The notes beneath the pieces are model-generated. The model had not been told where the DNA came from, ran no database searches, and worked only from the letters and a program-made list of their open reading frames with translations. The position numbers and the translations under genes are program-made. DNA of 64,000 nt from Planctomycetota bacterium (lineage in GTDB: Bacteria; Planctomycetota; UBA1135; GCA-002686595): positions 1-64,000 of the forward strand of contig VGZD01000005.1 of assembly GCA_016872715.1 (NCBI GenBank), read 5' to 3'. This document shows positions 1 through 8,791 of this stretch, one piece after another; position 1 is the first letter of the stretch; each line of letters starts with the position of its first letter.

Positions 1-18
1 CGCGCTCGCTGGCGCGGG

Positions 19-78
19 CGCGGACTCGGGCGCGGACTCGGGCGCGGACTCGGGCGCGGACTCGGGCGCGGACTCGGG
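19..78. repeat. 12-bp tandem repeat, five perfect copies
   Basis: Five perfect head-to-tail copies of cgcggactcggg, followed by a degenerate copy. The frame shared with the downstream glmM start stays open from the window edge and reads the repeat as Ala-Asp-Ser-Gly. The opposite strand would read Pro-Glu-Ser-Ala. It may be intergenic, or a low-complexity tail or linker of a neighbour cut off by the window edge; the sequence cannot decide. Confidence 0.85.
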
Positions 79-154
79 CGCGGGCGAGTCTCCCGCGCCG
101 CGCCGCTTTCCCTCGCGCCTCGGGATCGGCACAATCGCGCGCGAGGAGAGCACC

Positions 155-1495
155 GTGACAGGAACGCGCATCTTTGGAACCGACGGCGTCCGCGGCAGGG
201 CCGGCGAGGGCTGGCTCAGCGCCGCTTGCGTCTCGGCGCTCGGTCGCCACGCCGGGGTCGTGCTCGGCGCCAGCAAGCCGCGTCCCTCGGCGCTCGTCGG
301 CCACGACGGTCGACGCTCGGGTCCGGAACTCGAGGCAGCGCTCGCGCGCGGACTCACCGAGGCCGGCTACTCGGTCACCAGCGCCGGGCTGATCGCCACG
401 CCGGGCCTCGCCCTGCTCACGCGCCTGCGCGAGTTCGACCTCGGCGGCATGATCTCCGCGTCCCACAATCCGGCCGAGGACAACGGCGTCAAGCTGTTCG
501 GGCCGAGCGGTCGCAAGCTGTCCGACGAAGAGGAGCTCTCGATCGAGGCGCGGCTGCACGCCGACACGCGCGCGAGCGCAGCTGGTGCGCCGCCGCCGCT
601 CGATCCGCAGATCGAGCAGAGCTACCTGACCTACCTCGTCGACAAGGCCGGCGCGGGCCTCTCCCTCGCGGGCCTGTCGGTCGTGGTCGACTGCTCCCAC
701 GGCGGCTCGAGCCGCGTCGCCCCGCGCGTCTTCGGCCGCCTCGGCGCGCGCACGATCCCGCTGCACGCGGAGCCCGACGGCGAGAACATCAACCAAGGCT
801 GCGGCTCGACGCATCCCGAGGCCCTGCAAGCCGAGGTGCGGCGTCTGGGTGCTCAAGTGGGCATCGCGCTCGACGGTGACGGCGACCGCTGCCTGCTCGT
901 CGACGAGCGCGGCGCGCTGGTCGATGGCGACGCGATCCTGACCATCTGCGGACGTCACGAGGGCCCGCGCTGGAAGGACAAGCGCGTGGTGGCGACGGTG
1001 ATGAGCAACAAGGGCCTGCAGCGCGCCCTGCGCGACGTCGGCGTGACGGTGCTCTCGGTCGGCGTCGGCGACCGGCACGTGGTCGAGGCCCTCGAGCGCG
1101 AGAAGCTCCCGCTCGGCGGCGAACAGTCGGGCCACATCGTGTTCGGGCGCGACAACTACCTGATCGGCGACGGCATCTACACCGCCCTGCGCGTGCTGCG
1201 CGCCATGGTCGCGACCGGCCAGCCGCTCTCGGAGCTCGCCGGGGCCTATCGGGCCTTCCCGCAGGTGCTCGTCAACGTGCGCGTGGCGCGCAAGCCGTCG
1301 CTGTCGGGGATTCCCTCGATCGTGGCGGCCGTGAGCTCGATCGAGCGCGAGCTCGGCGACGACGGGCGCGTGCTGCTGCGCTACTCGGGCACCGAGCCGC
1401 TCGCGCGCGTGATGGTCGAAGGGCCGGAGCACGCGACCATCCAGTCCCACGCTCAAGGGCTCGCGAAGCTGCTCGCGACCGAGCTCGGCGCGTGA
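155..1495 (+). CDS. glmM: phosphoglucosamine mutase
   Basis: Cytoplasmic enzyme that interconverts glucosamine-6-phosphate and glucosamine-1-phosphate on the way to UDP-GlcNAc for peptidoglycan and glycolipids. The 446-aa length is normal for the family. The N-terminal TRIFGTDGVRG is the family signature. The phosphoserine loop ISASHNP has the catalytic Ser at residue 103. The metal-binding DGDGDR is at 240-245, and the C-terminal phosphate loop RYSGTEP is near 409. The GTG start at 155 is preceded by the purine-rich gaggagag at 142-149, and starting there gives the canonical N-terminus although the frame is open further upstream. The stop overlaps the tsaB start by 4 nt, so the two are probably co-transcribed and translationally coupled. 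Confidence 0.97.
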   Translation: MTGTRIFGTDGVRGRAGEGWLSAACVSALGRHAGVVLGASKPRPSALVGHDGRRSGPELEAALARGLTEAGYSVTSAGLIATPGLALLTRLREFDLGGMISASHNPAEDNGVKLFGPSGRKLSDEEELSIEARLHADTRASAAGAPPPLDPQIEQSYLTYLVDKAGAGLSLAGLSVVVDCSHGGSSRVAPRVFGRLGARTIPLHAEPDGENINQGCGSTHPEALQAEVRRLGAQVGIALDGDGDRCLLVDERGALVDGDAILTICGRHEGPRWKDKRVVATVMSNKGLQRALRDVGVTVLSVGVGDRHVVEALEREKLPLGGEQSGHIVFGRDNYLIGDGIYTALRVLRAMVATGQPLSELAGAYRAFPQVLVNVRVARKPSLSGIPSIVAAVSSIERELGDDGRVLLRYSGTEPLARVMVEGPEHATIQSHAQGLAKLLATELGA

Positions 1496-2172
1496 GCGGC
1501 GCCGCCGCCGACCGCGGTCTGGTCCTCGCGCTCGAGACCTCGACCCGCACTCCTTCGCTGGCCGTCGCACGGGGGCAGCGGACCCTCGTCCAGACCCTCG
1601 CGACCGCGCGAGCCCACGCCGCGGACTTGCTCCCGACGCTCGACCGCATGCTCGGGGAACTCGGCGCGAGCCCGCGAGAACTCGCGCTGATCGTCGTGGG
1701 CACCGGCCCGGGCAGCTACACCGGCCTGCGGGTCGGCGCCGCCACCGCCCTCGGCCTCGCGCGAGCGAGCGGCGCGCGCGTGTGCGGGGTGCCGTCGTTC
1801 GAAGCCGCCGCCTACGAGCAGTTGCGGCCGGGAGAAGCGGGACTGGTGCTGCAAGACGCTCGCGCCGGTGAGCTCTACGTGGCTCGCTACCGGCGCACCG
1901 AGCGCCACGTCGAGGTGCTGCTCGCCCCCGAGGTGACGCTCTCGGGCGAGCTCGCGGCGGCGACGAGCGCAGCGAGCGTGGTGCTCGCCGACGACGCCGC
2001 GCTCGCGGCCGCGGCGCTCGTCGGCCCAGCCCGCCCCCACTGCGTGCGTTCGGCGACCCCGACGGCGGCGGCCTTGCTCGAGCTCGGTCGCGCGCGCGCG
2101 GCGTGCGGAGCGTTCGGCAGCGTCGAGCCGCTGTACCTGCGACCGTTCGCAATGCGCTCGCAGCGGCGTTGA
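1492..2172 (+). CDS. tsaB: tRNA threonylcarbamoyladenosine biosynthesis protein TsaB
   Basis: Non-catalytic, ASKHA-fold partner of TsaD in forming t6A37 on ANN-decoding tRNAs. The opening LALETSTRTPSLAV is the family's phosphate-1-like strand. GTGPGSYTGLRVG at about residues 70-82 is the diagnostic TsaB motif. The length of 226 aa is typical. It starts with GTG inside the glmM stop (4-nt overlap). The alanine racemase gene follows after 34 nt, so glmM, tsaB and alr form a tight housekeeping run. Confidence 0.94.
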   Translation: MSGAAADRGLVLALETSTRTPSLAVARGQRTLVQTLATARAHAADLLPTLDRMLGELGASPRELALIVVGTGPGSYTGLRVGAATALGLARASGARVCGVPSFEAAAYEQLRPGEAGLVLQDARAGELYVARYRRTERHVEVLLAPEVTLSGELAAATSAASVVLADDAALAAAALVGPARPHCVRSATPTAAALLELGRARAACGAFGSVEPLYLRPFAMRSQRR

Positions 2173-2206
2173 AATCCGCTCGAGCGAGTGGGATCTTCGG
2201 GCGCGC

Positions 2207-3427
2207 GTGGACGCCTACCGAGCTTGGGCCGAGATCGACCTCGACGCCCTCACCCACAACCTGTCCGAGATCCGCGCGCGCCTCGAGCCGCGCGTGCGCG
2301 TGATGCTCGTCGTCAAGGCGGACGCCTACGGACACGGCGCCGTCGCGATCGCGCACCATGCGCTGCGCTGCGGCGTGAGCGCCTTCGGCGTCGGCACTTC
2401 GGGCGAGGCGCTCGAGCTGCGCAAGTCGGGCGTGCGCGCGCGCATCCTCGTGCTCGGCACGATCGTCGACGAGGAGGCGAGCGCGGCACTGCGCCACGGC
2501 ATCGAGATCGGTTTGCACTCGAGCGATCGCGCGCGTTCGCTCGACGAGCTCGCCGCTCGCCTCGGCGAGCGCGCGCGCGTGCACCTGAAGATCGACACGG
2601 GCCTCGGCCGACTCGGCGTGCTGCCGAGCAAGGCGCTCGAGTTGCTCGAGCTCGTGCACGCCTCGCCGAACCTCGAGCTCGCGGGCGTGATGACGCACAT
2701 GGCGGCCTCCGACGGCATGAACGACGAGTTCACGCTTGCGCAGTTGCGCGTGTTCGACGAGGTGCTCGCGCTCGCGCGCGCGCGCGGACTCTTGCGCGGC
2801 TGGGTGCACGCGGCGAATTCGTCGTGCGTGTTCAGCGGCGTCCAGCCCCAATACGACTGCGTGCGACCGGGCATCAGCGCCTACGGCGTGCTCCCCGGCT
2901 CGATGCGCAGCGCCGAATCGCTGCGGCCCGTGATGAGCCTGCACAGCCAGGTCATTTTCCTCAAGGACGTGCCCGCCGGCGCCAGAATCGGCTACAGCGG
3001 CACGTGGACCGCGCCGGCGCCGACGCGCATCGCGACCTTGCCGATCGGCTACAACGACGGACTCGCTTGGCGCCTCGGCAACCGCGGCCACGTGCTCGTG
3101 CGCGGTCGACGCGCGCCGATCGTCGGACGAGTCTCGATGGACTACACCTCGATCGACGTCGGGCAGATCCCCGGCGTGTGCGTCGGCGACCGCGTGACGC
3201 TGGTCGGGGAACAGGGCTCGGAGCGCATCACGCTCGAGGACCTCGCCGAGCAGGTCGGCACGATCGCCTACGAGCTCTCGTGCGCCGTCGGCAAGCGCGT
3301 CGAACGCATCTACAAGGGCGGCGAGGAACTCGCGGAGCTGCCGCCGACGTTGCTCGTGCCCCGCGCGAGCGCGCACGTCCCGCCGCGCAACGGCGCGCAC
3401 GAGCTCGTTCCGCAAGAGCGCACGTGA
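2207..3427 (+). CDS. alr: alanine racemase
   Basis: PLP enzyme converting L-alanine to D-alanine for peptidoglycan. Lys37 in VVKADAYGHGA is the PLP lysine. Tyr282 in LPIGYNDG is the opposite-face catalytic base; the family usually reads GYADG, so Asn replaces Ala. GRVSMDYTSIDV is the conserved C-terminal beta-barrel motif. 406 aa includes a slightly long C-terminal tail. GTG start; the ORF is the N-terminal TIM barrel followed directly by the beta domain. Its stop overlaps the next gene's GTG start by 4 nt. Confidence 0.96.
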   Translation: MDAYRAWAEIDLDALTHNLSEIRARLEPRVRVMLVVKADAYGHGAVAIAHHALRCGVSAFGVGTSGEALELRKSGVRARILVLGTIVDEEASAALRHGIEIGLHSSDRARSLDELAARLGERARVHLKIDTGLGRLGVLPSKALELLELVHASPNLELAGVMTHMAASDGMNDEFTLAQLRVFDEVLALARARGLLRGWVHAANSSCVFSGVQPQYDCVRPGISAYGVLPGSMRSAESLRPVMSLHSQVIFLKDVPAGARIGYSGTWTAPAPTRIATLPIGYNDGLAWRLGNRGHVLVRGRRAPIVGRVSMDYTSIDVGQIPGVCVGDRVTLVGEQGSERITLEDLAEQVGTIAYELSCAVGKRVERIYKGGEELAELPPTLLVPRASAHVPPRNGAHELVPQERT

Positions 3428-6400
3428 GCGCGCGAGTCGCCACGGCGCTGCGCTGGACGGGCTTCGCGGCCGCGCTCGCGGCGCTCGCAAGCGCTGCGCT
3501 GCTCGCGCACTTCGAGCGCTCGGGTGGACTGCGCGACGAAGTGCGCCGCGCGCTCGCGCGCGAGCTCGGCCTCGAACTCGACATCGAGCGCGCCGAGCTC
3601 GATTGGTTCGGGCCCGGCTTGACCCTGCACGGCGTGACGCTCTCCGGCGCCGCGCAGGCCTGCTCGCTGCGCCAAGTCGAGCTCGCGCTCGAATTCGCCG
3701 CGGGCGGCCTGCGCCCCGCGCGCATCGACGTGCGCGGCGGTCGGCTCGAGCTCTCGAGCGAGCTGCTCGCGCGCTGGGAAGCCGCGCTCGAGCGGCGCAC
3801 GCGCGCGGACGGGGCCAGCGCGAGCGAGGCTGTGCACGTGCCGGTGCTCGTCGTCGAAGGCGTGCGCTGCGACTGGCTGCACCCCGACTGGGGCCGGCTC
3901 GCGCTGGGCGACGTCGACCTGCTCTTCCGCGCCGCCGCCGATGGCGTGCCGCGCATCGAAGGCCGGATCCAACCCGCCTTCGCCGACGCCCAAGCCGCGC
4001 GCGACGCGCAGGTGTTCCTCTCGGGCGAACGCGACGCGCAGGGCCGCATCCGACTGGCCGCGTCCTGCGAGGCCGTGCCCGTCGACTCCAGCGCGATTCC
4101 CGCCGCTTCCCCGGCCGGGCCCGTGCGCGCGTGGAAGCCGAGCGCGCGACTGTCGATCGAGCTCGAAGCGCGCTTCGCGCTCGAGGAGAGCGCGCCCTCG
4201 TCCGGTCGTCTGCGCCTGCGCGTCGTCGATGGCTCGCTCGCGCTGCCGACCTCGCCGGTGCCCCTCGTCGACGTGCGCGGCGACGTCGAGGCGCTGTGCG
4301 CGTCGCCGAACCTCGCAGGTTTGCTCGAGCCCGCGTCCTGGCGGTCCACCGCGCACGTCGCGGCGCGCTGGGACGGACACGAGGCGAGCTTGTGGGCGCA
4401 GTTCGGGGCCAACGCGGGCGCGCAGCACTCCGCGCGCGCGTGGCTGCACGCACCGAGCGTTCCGCTGACGCGCGAACTCGCGCGAGCGACGGGCCACGGC
4501 GACGAACTCGAGGAGCTGTGGCGCATCACCGATCCGATCGGCACCGTCGACGTGCTCGTCGGCGCGCGCTGGCCGCGGGCGAGCTCGGCCGCACTCACCA
4601 CGGCGGCGCTGCGCCCGGAGCTCGTCGCCGACGTCGACCTCGGCGGCACCGTGAGCCTGTGCTACGCGGGAGTGGCGGACTCCGCGGGCGTGCGCGAGGG
4701 CTTCCCCATGCGGGTCGAGCGCGCGCAAGGCCGCCTGCTCGCCCTGCACGACGCGGCCCTCGCGCGCCCCTCGCGTCTGGGCATCGTCGGAGTGCTCGGT
4801 GCCCACTCCCTCGGCACGCGCGACGATCAGCCAGCCTTCGCCGACGGCCTCGTGCAGTTCGACCTCGCGAGCGACGCTCCCGCGTGGCTCGACCTGCGCG
4901 TGGGCGGTCGGCGCATTCCGGTCGGTCAGGAGTTGGAGCAGGGACTGCGCGGCCTCTCCGGCACCGACTTCATTTTTCCCTCGTTTTCTCCCTCCGGCGG
5001 CCTCGCCTCCGTGGTGACACGCCTGCACATGCAAGGGGCGGCCGCGCCGAGCTGCCAACTGGTGGTCGAAGTCGAGGACGTCAGCGCGCGCTGGGACGGC
5101 CTGCCGCTGCCGCTGGTCGAAGTCAGCGGACGGATCGAATTCGCTTGGGATCCGCGGCGCCTCGCGGCGACGACGCTCGACCTCGCGGCGCGCTCGCTGC
5201 AGGGCGCCGAGGTGCTCGTGCGCGGCCGCCTGCAGGACCTGCCGAGCCCCGCGGACGCGCCGCGCAGCCTCGAAGTGATCGAGGTCGATGCGCGCGGCAT
5301 CGGACTGCGCGGCAGCGATCGCACGGCGCTGGCGCAGGAGCTTCCCGAAGTCGAGTCGGTCTTGGGCTCGCTGCATGCCACGGGCCACGCCGATGCACGT
5401 TTCCGCATGGCGGGGAGCGGCGCCTACGGTGGCCGCAGGACGTGGCGCGCGGAAGTGGAGCCGCGCGCGGACTCCGAAGTGCAGCCCGACGCCTTCCGAG
5501 TGCGCGTCAGCGACCTGCGCGGTCGCGTGCTGCTCGAGGGCGAGCTCGCGCTGGGCGAGACGAGCGGCGCAGCAGCGCGGCAGGGGGCCCACGGACACGT
5601 CGCTCCGCTGGTCGGGCGCTGGGTCGCCGGCGGAACCCTCGCCGCCATGGCGGACATTCCGCCCAGCGGCGACAGCACGATCGCGATCGACGCCGCCGCG
5701 CTCGACCTCTCGCACCCCGCGCTCGGCGGTGCGCTCGCCGAGGCCCGCTCGAGCGGCGTCGGCGGCTTCGCCGGCCCGGGACTGGCGAGCCTGAATGTCA
5801 CCGGACGCGTCGATTTCCACGGCGACTTCGTGCTGCCACAAGCTGCGCCGCGGGCGCTCGAGTCGCTCTACCGGGTGCACCTGCGCGAGAACGACGTGCG
5901 CACGGCCGCGGAGCTCGGGCGCTTGGACTTCACCGCGCTCGTCGGCACGCTGGAACAGTCCGGAGCCGGGGACCTCTACGGAGCCGAGCTGCGCGCGGAA
6001 CTCGCCGGCACGCCGCTGTTGCTGCGCGACACGCGCTTCGGTTCGCGCGCGGACCGCTTCCGCTTCGAGACTTCGCTCGAGGCGCTCGAGCTCCCCATCG
6101 ATCGCGAGCATCTCGCGCCGTTGTTCGACGAGGCGCTGGTCGCGAGCCTGCTCGACGATCTCCACTGGCGCGGCGAGCTCGACATCCGCGGCGCGCGGCT
6201 CGAGCTCGAGACCGGAGCCGACGGGGTCGGCGAGGCCGTGTTGCGCGGCAGCATCGAGCCGCGCGCGATGGCGATCGATCTGGGACTGCCGATCGAGATC
6301 GACACGGCGCTGGTCACCATCGAGGAGTTCCGTTTCGGCCCAGCGGGCGCGCGGCTGCAGGCCAGCGTGTCGAACCTGCACGGCCAAGTCAGCGATCGCG

Positions 6401-7137
6401 AGATCGAGCGCGGGTCGCTGCGCCTCGCCTATGCCGATGGACGCCTCGAGGTGATCGGACTCACGGCGCGGCTCGAGAACGGACGGGTCGACTCGCTCCC
6501 CGCGGCCGCGGGCGAGCGCCCGTTCTTCGCCGTCGAGCTCGCCGAGCCCTATCGCTTCGAGCTCGCCGGGGCGCTCAGCGATGTCGAGCTCGAGGGCCTG
6601 CTGCGCGGCATGTTCGAGTCCGACTTCGCCAGCCGCGGGACGCTCGACGCGCGACTCGAGCTCTCCGGTGACCTCGAGCGCGTCTCGGGCATCCACGGCA
6701 GCGGCAAGCTCGAAATCGACGACTCGGTGCTGTGGTCGATTCCGCTCGTGCGCGACCTGCTCGCCAGCCTCAAGGTCGAAACCGGCTCGGTCTTCGAGCG
6801 CATCGAATCCGACCTCGCGCTGTCCGAGGGCGCCCTGCGCCTGCGCAACCTGCGCATCGAGAGCCCGCTGCTCTCCCTCGACGGCGATGGCACGCTCGAC
6901 CTCGACGGTGGCCTCGATTTCGACCTCGACGTGCAGTACCGCATGCTCGACTGGCTGGGCGTCGTCAATCGCGTGATCTACTGGGTGCAGTCGGGCCTCG
7001 TGCGCGTGGCGATTCGCGGCGACATGGCCCGCCCGCGGGTCGAGGTCGGAGGCGCCCTCGGACGCGCCACCGACAAGCGCCGGGGTCCGCGCGACCTGCC
7101 CTTGCCGCCGCTCGCGCCGCTGCCCGCGCGCTTCTAG
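3424..7137 (+). CDS. AsmA-like inner-membrane-anchored protein (1237 aa)
   Basis: Large protein with one N-terminal hydrophobic segment (roughly residues 8-27, WTGFAAALAALASAALLAHF) followed by about 1200 residues of beta-rich sequence. The C-terminal part is recognisably AsmA-like: a stretch on the pattern SGDLERVSGIHGSGKLEI, a DSVLWSIPLVRDLL segment and a closing VRVAIRGDMARPRVEV. AsmA/TamB/YhdP-type proteins are thought to act as periplasmic bridges or lipid-transfer conduits to an outer membrane; that role is inferred here. The GTG at 3424 overlaps the alr stop. The frame is open upstream to 2188, but that stretch is antisense or shadow to alr. Presence of this family supports a diderm envelope. 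Confidence 0.8.
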   Translation: MSARVATALRWTGFAAALAALASAALLAHFERSGGLRDEVRRALARELGLELDIERAELDWFGPGLTLHGVTLSGAAQACSLRQVELALEFAAGGLRPARIDVRGGRLELSSELLARWEAALERRTRADGASASEAVHVPVLVVEGVRCDWLHPDWGRLALGDVDLLFRAAADGVPRIEGRIQPAFADAQAARDAQVFLSGERDAQGRIRLAASCEAVPVDSSAIPAASPAGPVRAWKPSARLSIELEARFALEESAPSSGRLRLRVVDGSLALPTSPVPLVDVRGDVEALCASPNLAGLLEPASWRSTAHVAARWDGHEASLWAQFGANAGAQHSARAWLHAPSVPLTRELARATGHGDELEELWRITDPIGTVDVLVGARWPRASSAALTTAALRPELVADVDLGGTVSLCYAGVADSAGVREGFPMRVERAQGRLLALHDAALARPSRLGIVGVLGAHSLGTRDDQPAFADGLVQFDLASDAPAWLDLRVGGRRIPVGQELEQGLRGLSGTDFIFPSFSPSGGLASVVTRLHMQGAAAPSCQLVVEVEDVSARWDGLPLPLVEVSGRIEFAWDPRRLAATTLDLAARSLQGAEVLVRGRLQDLPSPADAPRSLEVIEVDARGIGLRGSDRTALAQELPEVESVLGSLHATGHADARFRMAGSGAYGGRRTWRAEVEPRADSEVQPDAFRVRVSDLRGRVLLEGELALGETSGAAARQGAHGHVAPLVGRWVAGGTLAAMADIPPSGDSTIAIDAAALDLSHPALGGALAEARSSGVGGFAGPGLASLNVTGRVDFHGDFVLPQAAPRALESLYRVHLRENDVRTAAELGRLDFTALVGTLEQSGAGDLYGAELRAELAGTPLLLRDTRFGSRADRFRFETSLEALELPIDREHLAPLFDEALVASLLDDLHWRGELDIRGARLELETGADGVGEAVLRGSIEPRAMAIDLGLPIEIDTALVTIEEFRFGPAGARLQASVSNLHGQVSDREIERGSLRLAYADGRLEVIGLTARLENGRVDSLPAAAGERPFFAVELAEPYRFELAGALSDVELEGLLRGMFESDFASRGTLDARLELSGDLERVSGIHGSGKLEIDDSVLWSIPLVRDLLASLKVETGSVFERIESDLALSEGALRLRNLRIESPLLSLDGDGTLDLDGGLDFDLDVQYRMLDWLGVVNRVIYWVQSGLVRVAIRGDMARPRVEVGGALGRATDKRRGPRDLPLPPLAPLPARF

Positions 7138-7183
7138 CGCCACAGTGCCCTCGGAACCCCGCGAGCGGTACCCTTGGGCGCCC

Positions 7184-8263
7184 ATGGCTCTCCACGACGC
7201 TCCCCCGCTGTTCGCGGTGCTGCTCTCCGGCGGGACCGGCACGCGCTTTTGGCCCGCGAGTCGGCGCCAGCGTCCCAAGCAATACCTGAACATCGTCGGC
7301 GAGAGTTCGATGCTCGCGCAGACGCGCGCGCGCCTGGAGGGCATCGTGCCGACCGAGCGCGTGCTGGTGGTGACCACGCGAGCGCAGGTCGACGAGGTGC
7401 GCGCCGCGCTCCCCGACCTCGGCGAGGCGAACATCCTCGTCGAGCCGGTCGGTCGCAACACGGCCGCATGCATCGCGCTCGCAGCCGCGGAAATCCGGCG
7501 CCGCGCGCCGCACTCGGTGCAGATCGTGCTGCCCGCCGACCACGTGATCCGGCCACGCGAGGCGTTCCAGCGTTCGCTGCGCGCCGCCATCTCCGCCGCG
7601 AGCGCTCCGCAAGCGTTGTACGTCTTCGGCGTGCACCCTTCGTTCGCCGCCACGAGCTATGGCTGGATCAAGGCCGGCCCCGCCTCCGCCATCATCGACG
7701 GCATCGCCGTGCACTCCGTCGAACGCTTCGTCGAGAAGCCCGCTGCCGAGCGCGCGCGCAGTTTTCTGGAGCAGGGCGGCCACTACTGGAACTCCGGCAT
7801 GTTCGTGTGGAACAGCGCCGCGATCGAACACGCCCTCGCGACGCACCTGCCACAGGTGTGGAGCGCGCTCGACCGCCCGCTCGCGCAGTCGGAGCTCGAG
7901 CAGCTCTACCCGAGCCTGCCGGACGTTTCCCTCGACGTCGGCGTGCTCGAGCGCGCTGGCAACGTGCGCATGTTGCCGATCGACTATTTTTGGAGCGACG
8001 TCGGCTCGTGGGACGCGCTCGCGACCGTGCACGCCTGCGACGCGGTCGGCAACGTCTCGACGGGCGGCGTGCGGGTCTTGGCGAGCGATGCGCAGGGCTG
8101 CATCGTCCACGGGGAGCGCGACTCGCTGGTGGCGCTGCTGGGCGTCGACGATCTCGTCGTGGTTCACTCGGGGTCGGTGACGCTCGTGTGTCGCAAGGAA
8201 CGCGCTCAAGACGTGCGCTTGCTCGTCGAGCGCCTCGAGCGCGAGGCGCGGGAATTCCTGTGA
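7184..8263 (+). CDS. manC: mannose-1-phosphate guanylyltransferase
   Basis: Nucleotidyltransferase making GDP-mannose from GTP and mannose-1-phosphate for cell-surface polysaccharides. The N-terminal LSGGTGTRFWPASR followed by PKQYL is the family's nucleotide-binding signature. It is a single-domain protein of 359 aa, lacking the isomerase domain of bifunctional ManC/AlgA. The ATG at 7184 was chosen over the in-frame GTG at 7145 because it places the signature close to the N-terminus; neither start has a strong ribosome binding site. DHVI and VEKP motifs, typical of the family, follow. Its stop overlaps ruvX by 4 nt. The symbol follows the activity; rfbM or cpsB-type names fit equally. Confidence 0.9.
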   Translation: MALHDAPPLFAVLLSGGTGTRFWPASRRQRPKQYLNIVGESSMLAQTRARLEGIVPTERVLVVTTRAQVDEVRAALPDLGEANILVEPVGRNTAACIALAAAEIRRRAPHSVQIVLPADHVIRPREAFQRSLRAAISAASAPQALYVFGVHPSFAATSYGWIKAGPASAIIDGIAVHSVERFVEKPAAERARSFLEQGGHYWNSGMFVWNSAAIEHALATHLPQVWSALDRPLAQSELEQLYPSLPDVSLDVGVLERAGNVRMLPIDYFWSDVGSWDALATVHACDAVGNVSTGGVRVLASDAQGCIVHGERDSLVALLGVDDLVVVHSGSVTLVCRKERAQDVRLLVERLEREAREFL

Positions 8264-8778
8264 GTCCCGCCGCGCGCCGCGGCGTGCTCGCCCTCGACCA
8301 CGGCACCAAGCGCACCGGCCTCGCCTGCACGGACGCGCTGCGCATCACGCGCACGCCGCTCGATCCCTTCCATGGACCCGGCGACTCTCCCGCCCTGTTC
8401 GCGGCCGTCGAGGCCGTGCTCAGCGAGCGCGACATCGACACGCTGCTCGTGGGCTGGCCCTGCAACATGGACGGCAGCGACGGTCCGCGCGCGGCGGACG
8501 TCGGGGCCTTCGCCGCGCGCCTCGCCGCGCGCTTTCCGCGCCTGCGCGTGCTGTGCCACGACGAGCGACTGACCACCAAGGCCGCCGAGGAGCTGCTGCG
8601 CGAGTCCGGCCACCGCGGTCGCGACGCCCGCGCCCGCCGCGACTCGTGGAGCGCGCTGGTGCTGCTCGACGACTGGCTGCGCTCCGGCGAGCCCGCCACG
8701 CGCCCCATCGTCGAGCGCCCCAACTCCAACCTGGGCTCGCCGCGACCGAAACCCGACGCCGAGCGCGGGGTTCCCTAG
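8260..8778 (+). CDS. ruvX: putative pre-16S rRNA nuclease / Holliday junction resolvase-like (YqgF/RuvX)
   Basis: RNase H-fold nuclease of the YqgF family, implicated in 16S rRNA 5'-end maturation. LALDHGTKRTGLA near the N-terminus is the first acidic motif; the family usually has LDPGTKR, and here His replaces Pro. VGWPCNMDGS followed by GPRA and then DERLTT (containing the second acidic site) are diagnostic. 172 aa is slightly long because of a proline-rich C-terminal tail. Starts with GTG overlapping the previous stop by 4 nt; the selenoprotein candidate gene follows after 13 nt. Confidence 0.88.
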   Translation: MSPAARRGVLALDHGTKRTGLACTDALRITRTPLDPFHGPGDSPALFAAVEAVLSERDIDTLLVGWPCNMDGSDGPRAADVGAFAARLAARFPRLRVLCHDERLTTKAAEELLRESGHRGRDARARRDSWSALVLLDDWLRSGEPATRPIVERPNSNLGSPRPKPDAERGVP

Positions 8779-8791
8779 CCCGGAGGACGCC

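Noticed and set aside
3310-7653. A 1447-codon open frame on the minus strand across the AsmA-like gene and manC
   Set aside because: It is antisense to a recognisable set of genes, has no family motifs, and long shadow frames are expected in very GC-rich DNA.
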